This document shows positions 35,267-42,827 of a stretch of DNA of 64,000 bases, in pieces. The notes below the pieces were generated by a model that did not search any database, was not told the origin of the DNA, and saw only the letters and a program-made list of their open reading frames with translations. A program made the position numbers and the translations under genes. The stretch comes from Haloferax mucosum ATCC BAA-1512 (GTDB taxonomy: Archaea > Halobacteriota > Halobacteria > Halobacteriales > Haloferacaceae). The stretch's first letter is position 1. Each line of letters begins with the position of its first letter. Where the stretch lies: positions 62,001 to 126,000 of the forward strand of contig NZ_AOLN01000013.1 of the NCBI RefSeq assembly GCF_000337815.1, given 5' to 3'.

Positions 35267-36229
35267 ATGGTACGGGTCTCGACCGGCGCTCGCATTCACT
35301 TTGGGTTTCTCAACCTGAGCCTCGCTCGGAGTCGCCTCTACGGCGGCTTGGGCGTCGGTCTCGACGAGCCCCGAGTAGTCGTTACCGCCGAGTCCGACAG
35401 CGAAGTCCGGTGCCGACACCCCGACGCCCGCGAGTACGCCGAGCGAGCGGTCGAACTACTCGGCGTCCCTGGGGCCGACGTTGTGGTCGAACGCACCCTC
35501 CCACGACACGCCGGACTCGGAAGCGGAACGCAACTCGCACTCGCAGTGTTGCGCGCGGTCGCCACCGCGAACGGACGCGAGGCCGACGTTCGAAAACTCG
35601 CGCCGGAGATGGGTCGCGGCGGCCGCTCGGGCATCGGTGTCGCCACGTTCGAAGACGGCGGAGCCGTCGTCGATGCGGGCCATCCGACCGCCCGGTTCAC
35701 CATCGACCGTCCCGAAGACGGGTCGTGGACCGTTCCGGCGGTCGCCGCACGACACTCCGTCCCGGACCACTGGCGGTTTCTCTTGGTCGTCCCCGACGCG
35801 GACCCCGGTCGAAACGGCGCGGCGGAAGAATCAAGTATGCGCGCTGTCGTCGAACGCGCCGACCCACAGACGAGCGACCGCATCGCGGGCATCGTCACTC
35901 GCCGACTGCTTCCGGCGCTCGCAGAAGGCTCGGCGGAGCGCTTCGGCGAGGCGGTCGAGTCCGTCGGTCGCCTCAACGGGACGTGGTACGCGGACGCACA
36001 AGGCGGCGTCTACCGGCCGCCGGTCGGCGCGCTCGTGTCGGTCCTCGCGGAATCGCCGGCCGTCTACGGTGCCGGGCAGTCGTCGTGGGGGCCGACCGTG
36101 TACGGCGTGACCGACGCCGACCACGTCGATGCGGCGGTCGAAGCGGGTCGCACAGCGCTCTCCGAGGCCGACATCGGCGGGAGCGTCACGGTCGCTCGCG
36201 GTCGGAACCACGGTTCGCAATTGGATTGA
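35267..36229 (+). CDS. Beta-RFAP synthase-like GHMP protein
   Basis: 320 residues of the GHMP kinase superfamily, resembling archaeal beta-ribofuranosylaminobenzene 5'-phosphate synthase. It opens VRVSTGARIHFGFLNLS and has the family loop PRHAGLGSGTQLALAVL (about 81-97) and GRGGRSGIGVATFEDGG. In methanogens this enzyme condenses p-hydroxybenzoate or p-aminobenzoate with PRPP in methanopterin synthesis. The ATG at 35267 follows a TATA-like CTTTAT by about 30 bp. Haloarchaea are thought to use folates, so the actual role here is uncertain. A RecA-like gene follows 60 bp later. Confidence 0.82.
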   Translation: MVRVSTGARIHFGFLNLSLARSRLYGGLGVGLDEPRVVVTAESDSEVRCRHPDAREYAERAVELLGVPGADVVVERTLPRHAGLGSGTQLALAVLRAVATANGREADVRKLAPEMGRGGRSGIGVATFEDGGAVVDAGHPTARFTIDRPEDGSWTVPAVAARHSVPDHWRFLLVVPDADPGRNGAAEESSMRAVVERADPQTSDRIAGIVTRRLLPALAEGSAERFGEAVESVGRLNGTWYADAQGGVYRPPVGALVSVLAESPAVYGAGQSSWGPTVYGVTDADHVDAAVEAGRTALSEADIGGSVTVARGRNHGSQLD

Positions 36230-36289
36230 GGCGGCTCGGCCCGACGACCCCCCGAAACGCCTAACCGCCACGGTCGAGTCGAATCTGAC

Positions 36290-37126
36290 ATGGACTACAT
36301 CCCCTTCGGGGTTCCCCGCCTCGACGGCATCATCGGCGGCGGTGCACCGCCGGGAAACGTCGTTCTCCTCGCGGGAGAGTCCGGGGCGGGCGCTCGGGAG
36401 TTCCTCTACACGAGTGCGACGATGAACGCCCTCTCGCACGCCGACGAAGAGCTATTTAACCTCCACTACGGGTCGCTCGACGACGACGCCACCCCGCCGC
36501 CGGAGATACACTACATCTCCTTTACCGGCGGCGAGGAGTACCTTCGCCGGGAGATGGGGTACACGATGGACAACGAGGTCATCGATGCCGCTGGCACCCA
36601 CATCGAGTTTCACGACCTCTCACCCGAATACTTCCAACTCAGCCCGATTCCGCGCGAGTGGTACCTCGGCCAGCCGACGCAACTAGAAGACCTCGGACAC
36701 CGCCACAACCGCGAGTCCGTCTTGGGCGCGTTGGGGAGTACGCTGAGCGAGCACGCACCGGGGAACCTCGTCGTCATCGACTCGCTGACCGACCTCGTGG
36801 CGAGTCAGTCCGACGAGATGACGTGGGCCGACATCGCGATGGTCATCAAGGGACTCGAAAAGGCGTCGTACCAGTGGGGGGGCTTGATTCTCCTGCTCGT
36901 GAGCACCGAAGCGCTCACCGAGACCGAACTCGGCGTTCTCAAGGGTGCAACCGGCGGTACGCTCCTCTTCCAGTGGGAGTCCGGCGGGTCGAAGCGGGCG
37001 CGAACGATGGTCGTCCAAGAGTTCCGCGGCGTTCTCTCGCGGCTCGAAAGCGAGAATATCGTCCAGTTCGAGACGGATATCAACGAGAGCGGACTCGACG
37101 TGAGCGACGTTCGGAAGATTCGGTAG
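36290..37126 (+). CDS. RecA/KaiC-superfamily protein with degenerate Walker A
   Basis: 278 residues. The opening MDYIPFGVPRLDGIIGGGAPPGNVVLL is the KaiC/RadA-type start, but the P-loop at 29-37 reads GESGAGARE where GxxGxGKT/S is expected, so the ATP-coordinating Lys-Thr is missing. A Walker-B-like NLVVIDSLTDLV remains. It ends LDVSDVRKIR. Such proteins are known in haloarchaea as HTR-like or KaiC-like and may act as non-hydrolysing regulators. It follows the GHMP gene in the same direction. Confidence 0.85.
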   Translation: MDYIPFGVPRLDGIIGGGAPPGNVVLLAGESGAGAREFLYTSATMNALSHADEELFNLHYGSLDDDATPPPEIHYISFTGGEEYLRREMGYTMDNEVIDAAGTHIEFHDLSPEYFQLSPIPREWYLGQPTQLEDLGHRHNRESVLGALGSTLSEHAPGNLVVIDSLTDLVASQSDEMTWADIAMVIKGLEKASYQWGGLILLLVSTEALTETELGVLKGATGGTLLFQWESGGSKRARTMVVQEFRGVLSRLESENIVQFETDINESGLDVSDVRKIR

Positions 37127-37141
37127 CCGACGCTCGTCTTC

Positions 37142-37252
37142 GCGTTCAGTTTCGTGGGTCCCTGCTGACTTTACCTATGCGTTCAATTTCACTGGTATCT
37201 GCAGTCTTTACTTGTGCCTTCAGCTTCGCCGGCACCCGCATTTTCGTGTCAA
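37142..37252 (+). repeat. Three degenerate 37-bp tandem repeats
   Basis: The repeat core GCGTTCAGTTTC recurs at exact 37-bp intervals: 37142 (GCGTTCAGTTTC), 37179 (GCGTTCAATTTC) and 37216 (GCCTTCAGCTTC). By hand alignment units 1 and 2 agree at about 27 of 37 positions and units 2 and 3 at about 21 of 37; many of the differences are transitions. They fill most of the 204-bp gap between the RecA-like and coiled-coil genes. The period is not a multiple of three. Confidence 0.6.
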
Positions 37253-37330
37253 CCGGAGGGATTCAACCATCGTCCAGAGCGTCTACGGCGGCGATAGTTC
37301 TTAAGGCACAGTAGACGAACGACAAATGAG

Positions 37331-38227
37331 ATGGAAGGGGATGACGCAGGGACGCTCCCGGAGGGTCTCCGCGAGTGGATCGACAACCACGCCGAAGAGG
37401 AGGGTGTCGATTCCGAGACGGTACTCGCACGGGCGGTCGGGACCTACAGGCTCGCGGTGACCGACGCGGGCGAATCACTCGACGACGCGGCGTCGGTTCC
37501 GAATCGTATCGACACCGTCGAAGGTCGCGTTGACGACCTCGAAGACGACCTCGACGAGAAGATTTCCGACGTCCGAACGCGGGTCATACAGGTCAAACGC
37601 GAGACCGACGAGAAGGCGTTCAAGGACCACGCGCACCCGGATTTAGCGGCGCAAATCGACCGGGGAATCGAAGAGCTAGAGACGGTTCGAGAGTACGTCA
37701 GGGAGTTGGACGACCGGATGGGCGCGGGCTTCGAAAACTTCGAAGAGATACTCTCGTACCTCGACGAGACGACGCACTCGCTCGACAAGAACCTCCGGAC
37801 GGTCGCACAGGTGCTCTTAGACCTCCGGTCCAGAGCGACCGACATCGAGTCCGCGGAACTCGAACGCAAGACGCTTTCTGACCTGCTCCGGGTTGCAAAC
37901 GGCGCGAACGAACGAAAAGCGAAGTGCGAAGAGTGCGGCGAGACGGTTCATCTCGACCTGCTCGCGGAACCCCGGTGTCCCGCGTGTCGGACGGCGTTCC
38001 GCGAACTTTCGCCGTCTCCCGGCTTCTTCGGGTCGGCGACGCTTCACACCGGCCGACCGCCCGCGCTCGAAGCCGCCGAAACGACCGATGGCGACGACGG
38101 AGACGTGGCCGACCGCTTAGACGAGGCGGTGACGGGCGCGACGAATAGCGACGAAGACCGACCAACTCCGAGACGCGAATCGCCCCAACAAGAGGCCACC
38201 GCCAGCGGTGACCGCGGCGACGACTGA
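37331..38227 (+). CDS. Coiled-coil protein with a zinc ribbon, function unknown
   Basis: 298 residues. A short helical N-terminus resembling a ribbon-helix-helix or CopG-type start (SETVLARAVGTYRLAV) is followed by a long heptad-rich coiled coil (about 55-175), then a zinc knuckle pair CEECGE (198-203) and CPACRT about 20 residues later, and an acidic, disordered tail. Such a plan suggests a scaffold or DNA-associated protein. I do not recognise a named family. The next gene starts 14 bases after its stop, so they are probably one operon. Confidence 0.75.
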   Translation: MEGDDAGTLPEGLREWIDNHAEEEGVDSETVLARAVGTYRLAVTDAGESLDDAASVPNRIDTVEGRVDDLEDDLDEKISDVRTRVIQVKRETDEKAFKDHAHPDLAAQIDRGIEELETVREYVRELDDRMGAGFENFEEILSYLDETTHSLDKNLRTVAQVLLDLRSRATDIESAELERKTLSDLLRVANGANERKAKCEECGETVHLDLLAEPRCPACRTAFRELSPSPGFFGSATLHTGRPPALEAAETTDGDDGDVADRLDEAVTGATNSDEDRPTPRRESPQQEATASGDRGDD

Positions 38228-38241
38228 CGACTCTACCGACG

Positions 38242-38802
38242 ATGACCGACGATACAGGCAAAAACGATACACCAGACGACCCCGACGCGATGGACGGACG
38301 ACAGCCCGAACGCGAACCTGCGTCCTACGACGCGAGCGACTGGGCCGCGTCCGACAGCGCCGACGAAGCCGACGCCACCGACTCCGACCGCGACGGACCC
38401 GAACGGGACGGCGAGGAGTCGAAGTCCGCCCCCCTTTCGGACCTCGCCGGACGCGTCGCAGAACGGCGCTCCCAATCGAACGTCACCAGCGAGGCGGACG
38501 AAGACGACCTCTTCGAGTCTATCGAAGTCGGCGAACTCGACGACAAAGACGTGTGGACGGCGCTCATCGAGGACGGAGACGAGACCGAGACTGTCGGTCT
38601 CGGTGCCGAAGCGGAACCCGTCGAGGACGTCTCGGGTGCTCCGGACCACGTCGTCCCCAAAACCGAGTTCTGCCAGCGCTGTGAGTTCTTCGGTGAACCG
38701 CCGGTGCTCGCGTGCACCCACGAAGGAACGACCATCGTCGAAGTGACAGACAAAGATCACTTCAGAGTGCGGAACTGCCCGGTTGTCGAAGACATGGACT
38801 AA
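38242..38802 (+). CDS. Acidic haloarchaeal protein with C-terminal Cys motif
   Basis: 186 residues. The first 95 or so are highly acidic and low in complexity. The C-terminal part has FCQRCEFFGEPPVLACTHEGTTI and RVRNCPVV, a Cys-x2-Cys ... Cys ... Cys arrangement that can bind one zinc. No named family is certain. It starts 14 bases after the coiled-coil gene and ends 87 bp before transcription factor S, all in the same direction. Confidence 0.75.
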   Translation: MTDDTGKNDTPDDPDAMDGRQPEREPASYDASDWAASDSADEADATDSDRDGPERDGEESKSAPLSDLAGRVAERRSQSNVTSEADEDDLFESIEVGELDDKDVWTALIEDGDETETVGLGAEAEPVEDVSGAPDHVVPKTEFCQRCEFFGEPPVLACTHEGTTIVEVTDKDHFRVRNCPVVEDMD

Positions 38803-38889
38803 CGGCGAGAATCGCGGACCGCGAACGCGACCGCCCGCCGGCGGGACAGAGTGACAGTTTCATGGTGCCACGTACCGCTAGCCACGAGT

Positions 38890-39219
38890 ATGCAGTTCTG
38901 CGACGAGTGCGGTTCGATGATGGTGTCACAGGACGGGGTGATGACCTGCACGAACGACGAGTGCGGCACGACTGCCGCGCGCGACGAGGAGCGCGCGAAA
39001 GAATTCGTCTCGACGGAAGCCCAGTCCGATGACGAACTCATCGAGACCGAAGAAGGAGCAGAGTTCGAGGGCAAACCCACCGCGAAAGACGTTCACTGCG
39101 ACGAATGCGGCCATACGGAAGCGTGGTACACCATCAAGCAGACGGCGTCGGCCGACGAGCCACCGACGCGGTTCTTTAAATGTAAGGAATGTGGGTATCG
39201 GTGGCGCGAATACAACTGA
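38890..39219 (+). CDS. tfs: Transcription factor S (TFIIS-like)
   Basis: 109 residues with two zinc ribbons: CDECG...CTNDECG at the N-terminus (RPB9-like) and CDECGHTEAWYTI...CKECGYRW at the C-terminus (TFIIS-like). The Asp-Glu pair at the tip of the C-terminal hairpin (SADEPPTRFF) is the catalytic dipeptide that lets RNA polymerase cut backtracked transcripts. The ATG at 38890 gives exactly the usual length. It ends the GC-rich block before the restriction-modification module. Confidence 0.96.
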   Translation: MQFCDECGSMMVSQDGVMTCTNDECGTTAARDEERAKEFVSTEAQSDDELIETEEGAEFEGKPTAKDVHCDECGHTEAWYTIKQTASADEPPTRFFKCKECGYRWREYN

Positions 39220-39323
39220 TACAGCCCCTGAAAAGGCTGTTATCGCCGGAATCTGGTTGTCGGAATCCGTGGATTTGCTGGCAGGATTGCATCGGTGAAC
39301 TATACAACTCCTAAAACGTAGAT

Positions 39324-39440
39324 ATGGGCCTTAATTATCTCGAATACTGCAATGATACCGAAGTTGTTCCTCTCGAATCAGGCGAGATTGAGGTTCGACA
39401 ACCGGAAACCGGGTTGAGTAGACTCAACCCCTTGTCGTAG
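39324..39440 (+). pseudogene. Possible 3' relic of an IS200/IS605 tnpB gene
   Basis: A 38-codon frame (MGLNYLEYCNDTEVVPLESGE...LNPLS) preceded in frame by a stop at 39312. The style resembles C-termini of haloarchaeal TnpB proteins, which often carry NDTEVAP- and ETGL-type segments, but I recall this only loosely. Within it is the inverted repeat GGGTTGAGT-AG-ACTCAACCC (39411-39430), and directly after its stop is a hairpin. No catalytic part of a transposase remains. Confidence 0.35.
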
Positions 39441-39458
39441 TCCCCGTTTTCAGGGGGA
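39411..39458 (+). repeat. Palindrome plus hairpin, IS200/IS605-type end candidate
   Basis: GGGTTGAGT (39411-39419) and ACTCAACCC (39422-39430) are perfect 9-bp arms separated by two bases. Eleven bases later TCCCC (39441-39445) pairs with GGGGA (39454-39458) around GTTTTCA. Structured ends of this kind close haloarchaeal IS200/IS605 elements and form the 3' scaffold of their guide RNAs. Alternatively the pair may simply be the terminator of the transcription factor S region. Confidence 0.4.
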
Positions 39459-39466
39459 AGTGAATC

Positions 39467-39474
39467 CTTATAAG
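39467..39474 (+). promoter_or_regulatory. TATA box of the DNA methylase gene
   Basis: CTTATAAG lies 27-34 bases before the ATG at 39501, at the distance expected for a leaderless transcript. It begins eight bases after the second hairpin of the putative element end, so methylase transcription appears to start right beside it. Confidence 0.55.
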
Positions 39475-39500
39475 CGATAGCGAACCACTTTACACCACGT

Positions 39501-40385
39501 ATGGGTAAGGCGCTTCCATTTCGATGGTACGGTGGCAAATACAGCCATCTTGATTTCATTCTCGCACAGCTCCCGAAGACTCACCGATACATAGAGCCAT
39601 TTGGGGGAAGTGCCGCAGTTCTAATCAACCGAGAACCAAGCCCCGTTGAGACGTACAACGATTTGGATGGGGACGTGGTGACGTTCTTCAAGGTTCTCCG
39701 CGAGAATAGGGATGAACTTCTCGAAAAGATAGCACTAACACCGTTTAGCCGTGAAGAACTCGCTCACGCTGTTGAGCAGAAGAACAACGATGAACTGAGC
39801 GATATGGAGCAGGCCCGATTGTTCTTCGTCAGGGCTGGTCAGACGCGCTCTGGGTTGGCCCAAGAAGCCACACCCGGACGGTGGGCGTACTGCAAATCAA
39901 CTTCGCGTCGAGATATGTCCGGTGCAGTTTCACGGTGGCACGGGAGACTCGAACAACTATACGACGTTGCAGACCGACTCCGTCGAGTTCAAATCGAGAA
40001 CAAACCTGCCACCGAGGTTATCGAGCGTCACGATGATGAAGACGCCTTGTTCTACTGCGACCCACCATATCCGCACGGAACAAGAGGGGACACTAACTCA
40101 TATGGTCACGAGATGAGCGACGAGGAACATCGTGAATTAGCCGAGGTTCTTCGGAGTGCAGAGGGGAAAGTTGCTGTCTCTGGCTACAAGTGTGACCTGT
40201 ATGAAGAAATCTTCGAGGATTATGGTTGGAACCGTGTTGACGCCGAGGAAAAGACGATGCACACAACGAAAGACAAGCGGCAGGAGAGTCTTTGGTTGAA
40301 TTACGAGCCTCCGAACCGTGACGTGAATCCCGGCATCGACAAAGACGCGAATCAACAGACTCTCTTCGAGGCCTCAGACGGTTGA
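39501..40385 (+). CDS. D12-class DNA adenine N6-methyltransferase
   Basis: 294 residues of the Dam/D12 family. The opening FRWYGGKYSHLDFI and motif I EPFGGSAAVLINREPS (32-47) bind AdoMet, and the catalytic motif IV is DPPY at 187-190. It methylates an adenine in a short target; GATC is the classic site of this class but the specificity here is unknown. It is the first gene of a module of lower GC than the flanks, followed by an endonuclease and a winged-helix gene, and its job is presumably to protect host DNA from that endonuclease. Confidence 0.92.
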   Translation: MGKALPFRWYGGKYSHLDFILAQLPKTHRYIEPFGGSAAVLINREPSPVETYNDLDGDVVTFFKVLRENRDELLEKIALTPFSREELAHAVEQKNNDELSDMEQARLFFVRAGQTRSGLAQEATPGRWAYCKSTSRRDMSGAVSRWHGRLEQLYDVADRLRRVQIENKPATEVIERHDDEDALFYCDPPYPHGTRGDTNSYGHEMSDEEHRELAEVLRSAEGKVAVSGYKCDLYEEIFEDYGWNRVDAEEKTMHTTKDKRQESLWLNYEPPNRDVNPGIDKDANQQTLFEASDG

Positions 40386-40388
40386 CGT

Positions 40389-40424
40389 ATCGGTTTTAGC
40401 CTTCATATCGCATTTTTGCGATAT
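40389..40424 (+). promoter_or_regulatory. Candidate operator upstream of the endonuclease gene
   Basis: TATCGGTTTTAGCC (40389-40402) matches 12 of 14 bases of TGTCGGCTTTAGCC found before the winged-helix gene. Beside it is a perfect inverted repeat ATATCGCA-TTTT-TGCGATAT at 40405-40424, which overlaps or abuts the likely promoter of the GTG start at 40460. It could serve as the operator of the module's own regulator, as the methylase terminator, or as both. Confidence 0.5.
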
Positions 40425-40459
40425 ATGACATTTATGAGCCATATTAGAAGTACGTCTCG

Positions 40460-41554
40460 GTGTCTAATTTGGCAGAAGAGAATGTCAGTTCTGAGGAAGC
40501 TTCGAAGGTTCTGAATCGGGAATGGAAACACGTTCAATCGGATGGCCAAACCGAATATATAGATGATAATCTTGTTCGGACAAAAACCAAGGAAGTTCTC
40601 ACCGACTCGAACAAGACGTATCGCTACATCTTGGTGAATGCCGCGCTCTCGAAGGCGGTGAATCCTAACATCCACTATCGGGCTTTGCAGGCAGGCTCTT
40701 CACTCGGTGGGGCATACGATGCACGTTCTGTCGCACACGGTGCTCTGGTTCCTTGGGAAAAGGGGCACGGTGAACGTCTTGGGGGAAGCCCTGAACCCTT
40801 CGTGAACAATCCTGCTCGTCATCCCGAGGTTGATACCAGCAATCGCGCCCGCTCAAGTCAGAAGCAGGAACGGCTCTACAATTTGTTACAACGAATGCAA
40901 GAGCAAGTCGAAAAGAGGGAACTTGACCCAACCGACATTCTTCGGCAGACCCTGCAAGCAGTCTCGGAATTGGAATCGAAGACGGTTGAGTTTGAGTCGC
41001 CTTCTGCCGCGCCATACGACGTCATCGCTCTCAACATCAGGGAGTATCTGAGGGACTCGGGGAACGGTGAGCGTTTACCTGCCGTCGTTGCAGGCATTAT
41101 GCAGACCTACTACGAACACGCTGGCGAAGGTGATTGGCGAGTAGACTGCGAACACGCTAATGTCTCTGACGAGTTCTCGAAGGCGGCAGGTGACGTTGAA
41201 ATCTTCTGCGATGGCGAGCTGCACAAGGCGATGGAAATTAAGGACAAACCAGCTACACAGAGTTCAGTTCAACACTCTATCGAGAAAGGTCGTAGAAACA
41301 AACTCGGAGAATATCTGTATGTCCTTGGTTCGGGATTCAAACCGGGAGAGGAAGGTGATGCACGTCAAGAAGCGGAAGATGCACCTATCGAACTCATATT
41401 CATCACTCCCGATGAACTCATTAGCACCCTGAAACTCGTTGACGACGTTGAGCGAGTCTTCTTCCTCGAAGCCGTAGGCGAGTTCCTGAACGATATGCGG
41501 GCTAATCAGTCGAATAAGAACGCGTTCACAGAGATGGTTGAATCTATCAAGTGA
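40460..41554 (+). CDS. Type II restriction endonuclease, PD-(D/E)xK, SacI-like
   Basis: 364 residues starting at a GTG; TTTATGAG at 40431-40438 is about 22-29 bases upstream, so the start is likely leaderless. The N-terminal half has IHYRALQAGSSLGGAYDARS, a pattern I associate with the SacI endonuclease family. The nuclease core is Asp245 in AAGDVEIFCDGE and Glu259-x-Lys261 in AMEIKDKP, a clean PD-(D/E)xK site. It would cut unmethylated copies of the site protected by the upstream methylase. A methylase directly beside it supports the assignment even if the SacI link is wrong. The target sequence is unknown. Confidence 0.82.
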   Translation: MSNLAEENVSSEEASKVLNREWKHVQSDGQTEYIDDNLVRTKTKEVLTDSNKTYRYILVNAALSKAVNPNIHYRALQAGSSLGGAYDARSVAHGALVPWEKGHGERLGGSPEPFVNNPARHPEVDTSNRARSSQKQERLYNLLQRMQEQVEKRELDPTDILRQTLQAVSELESKTVEFESPSAAPYDVIALNIREYLRDSGNGERLPAVVAGIMQTYYEHAGEGDWRVDCEHANVSDEFSKAAGDVEIFCDGELHKAMEIKDKPATQSSVQHSIEKGRRNKLGEYLYVLGSGFKPGEEGDARQEAEDAPIELIFITPDELISTLKLVDDVERVFFLEAVGEFLNDMRANQSNKNAFTEMVESIK

Positions 41555-41559
41555 GCATA

Positions 41560-41582
41560 TGTCGGCTTTAGCCGATATAATG
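41560..41582 (+). promoter_or_regulatory. Candidate operator overlapping the winged-helix promoter
   Basis: TCGGCT-TT-AGCCGA (41562-41575) is a perfect inverted repeat that runs straight into the TATA-like GATATAAT (41574-41581). The GTG start follows at 41617. A protein bound here would block the basal transcription factors, so autorepression is a natural reading. The left part repeats the motif found before the endonuclease gene. Confidence 0.55.
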
Positions 41583-41616
41583 CAAATATGGGATACGCCT
41601 GAACCGTGTAGATAGC

Positions 41617-41862
41617 GTGTCTCTCATTGGTGAAACTAAGATGCAGGTTCTCCGTCTTCTTGACGAGTCTGCATCTCACGGATACAAGATGCACAAAGAG
41701 ATTGGTGTTACTACCTCAACCATTTATCAGCATCTTGACGAACTTGAAGAAGCGGGTATGGTTCAATCCAATCCAGTCGAAGGCGATACTCGCAATCGGA
41801 CGGAATATCACATCACCGAGAAAGGTCGTGAATTGCTTGAGATACTTTCGGAAGAGGAATAA
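41617..41862 (+). CDS. PadR-like winged-helix regulator of the R-M module
   Basis: 81 residues starting at a GTG, essentially one winged-helix domain. GETKMQVLRLLDESASHGY is the PadR-type first helix, TTSTIYQHLDELEEAGMVQ the recognition helix and RTEYHITEKGRELLEIL the wing and last helix. It has no effector domain. The position after the endonuclease, the shared base composition and the palindromes upstream suggest it acts as a controller of endonuclease expression, the role C proteins play in bacterial systems, although bacterial C proteins have a different helix-turn-helix fold. Confidence 0.8.
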   Translation: MSLIGETKMQVLRLLDESASHGYKMHKEIGVTTSTIYQHLDELEEAGMVQSNPVEGDTRNRTEYHITEKGRELLEILSEEE

Positions 41863-41969
41863 GGTAGATTCTGGAACATCCGCAACCCGTGCCCAAGGAA
41901 TCAAGAACGGTCTGTCACCAGAAGACCAACACCAGTATTCTGATGAACGTATGAGAACACAAGGATATT

Positions 41970-42827
41970 TCAATCGCGTCTAAACACGTCTACGTTGTCT
42001 TCGACGAACTCTCGCATCGTTCTCGGGGGACGGCCGAGTACGCGTTCGGCGTCGGTGGTGACTCGCTTCGCCAGCCCAAGCCGTGCCGTGGTATAGATAC
42101 CGAGCATCACGACGACGAGTGGCATCGGAACTCGTCGTCGCATCCGGATGGCGAATTCGATAGCCCCCGGTCGAACGTATTCGATGTCGCGGTCGAGCGC
42201 CGCCGAAAAGATGTTCGCCACCTCGTGATACGAGAGCGCTTCCGGGCCGGTGACGTCGTACGCGCGGTTTTCGTGCCCCGACTCGACGAGCGCCGCCACG
42301 CCGACGGCGGCGATGTCTCTGGCATCGACGAAGCTCGTCTGTCCGTCGCCCGCAGGGACGAATAGTTCGTCGCGCTCGACGATGTCCGCGCGGTGGACGC
42401 CGGCGAGGTTCTGCATGAAAAACGATGCCCGCAGGAACGTGTACGCCACGTCCGCGGTCCGAAGGTGGTCTTCGACGCGGTGGTGTGGGAGAAGTGGGTT
42501 TTTCTCCGCTCCGAGGACCGACAGGTAGACCACGTGGGCGACGCCGACCCGCGCCGCGGCGTCGATAGCTGGAGCGAGATGGCGACCGACTCGGCTCATC
42601 GACGGCGGCCGAACGAGAAAGAGGGCGTCAACGTCCTCGAACGCTCGCCCCCACGTCTCAGGTTTGTAGAAATCGAAGTGAACGCATTCGATGTCGTGTT
42701 CGAACCGGTCGCGGGCGCGACTGACATCTCGGACGCCCGCCCGAACGTGTACGGCTTCCTCGTGGAGCTGACTGACGACGTGATTCCCAACAGTCCCCGT
42801 AGCGCCGGTGACGAGCACGCGTCTCAT
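41970..42827 (-). CDS. NmrA-like NAD(P)-binding oxidoreductase
   Basis: 285 residues from MRRVLVTGATGTVGNHVVSQL, a Rossmann GxxGxxG fold of the NmrA/azoreductase-like atypical SDR group. VDALFLVRPPSMSRV, VGVAHVVYLSVLGAEKNP and FLRASFFMQNLAG are characteristic. Members reduce quinones or azo compounds or act as NAD(P) sensors; which applies here is unknown. The longer frame upstream reads through the neighbouring gene. Its start overlaps the stop of the upstream gene by four bases, so the two are coupled. Confidence 0.9.
   Translation of the reverse strand: MRRVLVTGATGTVGNHVVSQLHEEAVHVRAGVRDVSRARDRFEHDIECVHFDFYKPETWGRAFEDVDALFLVRPPSMSRVGRHLAPAIDAAARVGVAHVVYLSVLGAEKNPLLPHHRVEDHLRTADVAYTFLRASFFMQNLAGVHRADIVERDELFVPAGDGQTSFVDARDIAAVGVAALVESGHENRAYDVTGPEALSYHEVANIFSAALDRDIEYVRPGAIEFAIRMRRRVPMPLVVVMLGIYTTARLGLAKRVTTDAERVLGRPPRTMREFVEDNVDVFRRD

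Noticed and set aside
37142-37252. CRISPR array
   Set aside because: The units are contiguous and diverged, with no identical repeats separated by unique spacers, and no cas gene is near.
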